Shown in pieces: positions 15,475 through 16,919 of a stretch of 16,919 bases of DNA (within the stretch, counting starts at the first letter, position 1; every line of letters starts with the position of its first letter). The notes under the pieces are model-generated. The model was given only the letters and a program-made list of their open reading frames with translations. It had not been told where the DNA came from and did not search any database. Source of the stretch: Methylovirgula sp. (GTDB taxonomy: Bacteria > Pseudomonadota > Alphaproteobacteria > Rhizobiales > Beijerinckiaceae); NCBI GenBank assembly GCA_030044485.1, contig JASHVQ010000202.1, forward strand, positions 1 through 16,919, written 5' to 3'. The position numbers were made by a program, and so were the translations under genes.

Positions 15475-15795
15475 ATGAGTAAATTCAGCCTCGACGATCT
15501 CGCCGCTGTCATTGCCAAGCGCGCCGCGGCGAGCGCTGAGACCTCCTATACGAAGTCGCTGCTCGACGCCGGTCCGGCGCGCGCTGCCAAGAAAATGGGC
15601 GAGGAAGCGGTCGAAACCGTTATCGCCGCCACGCAGGGCGAGCGCCAGGCGCTCGTCAACGAAAGCGCCGATCTTCTTTACCATCTGCTGGTCGTTCTGC
15701 AGGCGCGCGGCGTGGCGCTTGGCGAGGTTCTGGCCGAACTCGAGCGGCGCACGAGCCGTTCCGGCCATGAAGAAAAAGCTTCGCGGAAGAGCTGA
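15475..15795 (+). CDS. hisE: Phosphoribosyl-ATP pyrophosphohydrolase
   Basis: HisE hydrolyses phosphoribosyl-ATP to phosphoribosyl-AMP, the second step of histidine synthesis. The 106-residue protein is the stand-alone form, not fused to HisI. It belongs to the all-alpha NTP pyrophosphohydrolase (MazG-like) group. The metal-binding pattern is seen in [14 protein letters not shown] (two Glu of the first helix) and [14 protein letters not shown] (Glu and Asp of the second). The ATG at 15475 has GAGGGG seven bases upstream. The frame also continues open through hisF, but that part is only hisF read out of frame. hisI is not in this window. Confidence 0.97.
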   Translation: MSKFSLDDLAAVIAKRAAASAETSYTKSLLDAGPARAAKKMGEEAVETVIAATQGERQALVNESADLLYHLLVVLQARGVALGEVLAELERRTSRSGHEEKASRKS

Positions 15796-15823
15796 ATTGC
15801 CGGACGGCACGTCTCCGGCTAGG

Positions 15824-15852
15824 TTGACCTGCCGAGAAATTTCTCGTCAGCT
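15824..15852 (+). promoter_or_regulatory. coaA upstream region: promoter-like sequence with a 14-bp palindrome
   Basis: The 84-bp gap between hisE and coaA contains the perfect palindrome CGAGAAATTTCTCG (15833-15846). It lies entirely within the 17-bp spacer between TTGACC (15824-15829, good -35) and TCAGCT (15847-15852, a poor -10). This placement is what a repressor operator would show. The palindrome is certain; a promoter or operator role is inferred, and coaA could simply be read from the his transcript. Confidence 0.4.
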
Positions 15853-15879
15853 TCGCGTCGGCGGCCTGCGAGGGCATGC

Positions 15880-16836
15880 ATGGACGATCGCGTCAAACAG
15901 CAAATCCTGTCCCCCTATCACCGCTTTACGCGCAGCGAATGGGCGGAATTGCGGGCCGATACGCCGCTCACCCTTTCGCTCGACGATTTGGGCAAGCTTC
16001 GTTCGCTCAACGATCCGATCTCGCTCGAAGAGGTCGTAGCGATCTATCTGCCGCTCTCGCGGCTCTTGGCGCTCTACGTGGCCGCCACCCAAGGCCTCTT
16101 CAAGGCGACGCAACGTTTCCTCGGCGCCGAGGACGGCAAGGTGCCTTACATTATCGGCGTCGCCGGCTCGGTAGCGGTCGGCAAATCGACGCTGTCGCGC
16201 GTCATGCGCGCGCTGCTCTCGCGCTGGCCGAACACGCCCAAGGTCGAACTCATCACGACCGACGGCTTTCTCTATCCCAATGCCGTGCTCGAAGCCGAGG
16301 GCCTGATGGAAAAGAAAGGCTTTCCGGAAAGCTACGACGGCGCGGCTCTGCTGCGCTTCCTGCATGATGTGAAGGCCGGAACGCACAACGTGCGCGCTCC
16401 CGTTTATTCGCATCTGACCTATGACGTCGTGCCGGAGGAGAGCGTCGTTGTCGAACGGCCCGATATTCTCATCGTCGAAGGCCTGAACGTGCTGCTGCCG
16501 GGGCGGCCGCCGAAAGACGGACGCGGCACGGCTTTCGTCTCCGACTTCTTCGACTTTTCAGTCTATCTTCATGCCGACGAGGCCGATCTCGAACAATGGT
16601 ACGTCGAGCGCTTTCTGCGGCTGCGCCAGACCTCGTTCCGCGATCCGCGCTCCTACTTTCGCAAATATGCGGATTTGCCGGAGGCCGAGGCGCAGGCGAT
16701 CGCGCGCGACATCTGGACGAGGATCAACCTGCGCAATCTGCGCGAAAACATCTTGCCGACGCGCGCCCGCGCCAATCTCGTCCTGACCAAGGACGCGAGC
16801 CATTCGGTCGAGATGGTGGAGCTGAGGAAGCTCTAG
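15880..16836 (+). CDS. coaA: Type I pantothenate kinase
   Basis: CoaA phosphorylates pantothenate with ATP, the first committed and usually feedback-controlled step of coenzyme A synthesis in the cytoplasm. The 318-residue protein is of the bacterial type I (P-loop) family. The ATP site is [12 protein letters not shown] with Lys102, the likely catalytic base is Asp128 in [10 protein letters not shown], and the CoA/ATP-contacting His178 is in [19 protein letters not shown] and [16 protein letters not shown] are further family blocks. The ATG at 15880 has AGGG nearby and yields the usual N-terminus. It follows hisE by 84 bp, a neighbourhood common in Rhizobiales although the pathways differ. 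It ends convergently with a minus-strand gene. Confidence 0.97.
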   Translation: MDDRVKQQILSPYHRFTRSEWAELRADTPLTLSLDDLGKLRSLNDPISLEEVVAIYLPLSRLLALYVAATQGLFKATQRFLGAEDGKVPYIIGVAGSVAVGKSTLSRVMRALLSRWPNTPKVELITTDGFLYPNAVLEAEGLMEKKGFPESYDGAALLRFLHDVKAGTHNVRAPVYSHLTYDVVPEESVVVERPDILIVEGLNVLLPGRPPKDGRGTAFVSDFFDFSVYLHADEADLEQWYVERFLRLRQTSFRDPRSYFRKYADLPEAEAQAIARDIWTRINLRNLRENILPTRARANLVLTKDASHSVEMVELRKL

Positions 16837-16919
16837 GCGAGCCCGTTCTCGGCGGCGAGCGCCAGAAGATCGGTCTGCGGACGCGCCCCGTAGTGCTGGA
16901 TGATTTCGGACGCCGCCAG
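16833..16919 (-). CDS. C-terminal end of an unidentified protein (partial)
   Basis: Only 28 codons and a stop are in the window. On the minus strand the tail reads [18 protein letters not shown] and ends ENGLA, with normal amphipathic, alanine/leucine-rich composition and GC-rich third positions. Its stop (16833-16835) overlaps the coaA stop by 4 bp in convergent orientation. I do not recognise the family from so short a piece. It is probably a real gene because coaA has ended and no other frame is better. Confidence 0.5.
   Translation of the reverse strand: MAASEIIQHYGARPQTDLLALAAENGLA

Noticed and set aside
1..16919. Mobile element, prophage, defence or biosynthetic island
   Set aside because: No integrase, transposase, terminal repeats, toxin-antitoxin pair or composition break was seen; all confident genes are housekeeping or common accessory families.

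Overview
The window looks like GC-rich chromosomal DNA from an alphaproteobacterium, most likely of the order Rhizobiales (Hyphomicrobiales). The reasons are the gene order (divergent hslVU and hisB, a DUF2628 gene inside the his cluster, hisE followed by coaA), a NDUFA9-type protein, and an IF-3 gene that appears to start at ATT followed by Arg-Arg-Pro. Family level is a guess; Beijerinckiaceae or Methylocystaceae relatives would fit. Everything recognisable is core housekeeping. I see no phage, transposase, CRISPR array or defence genes, and I found no credible new multi-gene system.

Layout. 1-85: tRNA-Leu(CAG) on the minus strand with a near-consensus promoter. 232-1242: NDUFA9-like NAD(P)-binding protein. 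1332-3764: pheT, followed by a 4-bp overlapping gene for a small predicted exported protein. 4063-5441, minus strand: infC, rpmI and rplT. A 231-bp infC-rpmI spacer holds a promoter-like sequence, a hairpin and three 29-bp tandem repeats. pheS, which often lies between rplT and pheT, is absent here, and pheT faces rplT convergently. 5633-6865, minus strand: GT4 glycosyltransferase, divergent from an ABHD10-like alpha/beta hydrolase (6937-7755). 7765-9944, minus strand: trpS, then a TonB-like protein. 10031-11945, minus strand: hslV and hslU. 12146-15795, plus strand: hisB, DUF2628 gene, hisH, hisA, hisF and hisE, tightly packed; then coaA (15880-16836). A partial unidentified minus-strand gene enters from the right edge.

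How the genes work together. hisB, hisH, hisA, hisF and hisE supply five activities of histidine biosynthesis; hisG, hisI, hisC, hisD and the phosphatase must be elsewhere. HslV and HslU form an ATP-dependent protease, and a heat-shock-like promoter sits upstream. infC, rpmI, rplT, pheT, trpS and the tRNA all serve translation.

No gene-free stretch exceeds 300 bp. The largest gaps are 4671-4901 (repeats, hairpin, candidate promoter), 11946-12145 (divergent hslV/hisB control region), 5442-5632 (infC upstream region) and 86-231 (tRNA promoter and the region upstream of the NDUFA9-like gene). The points most worth a second look are the ATT start of infC, the repeat-bearing leader of rpmI-rplT, the separation of pheT from pheS, the small CX11C protein coupled to pheT, and a 14-bp palindrome upstream of coaA.
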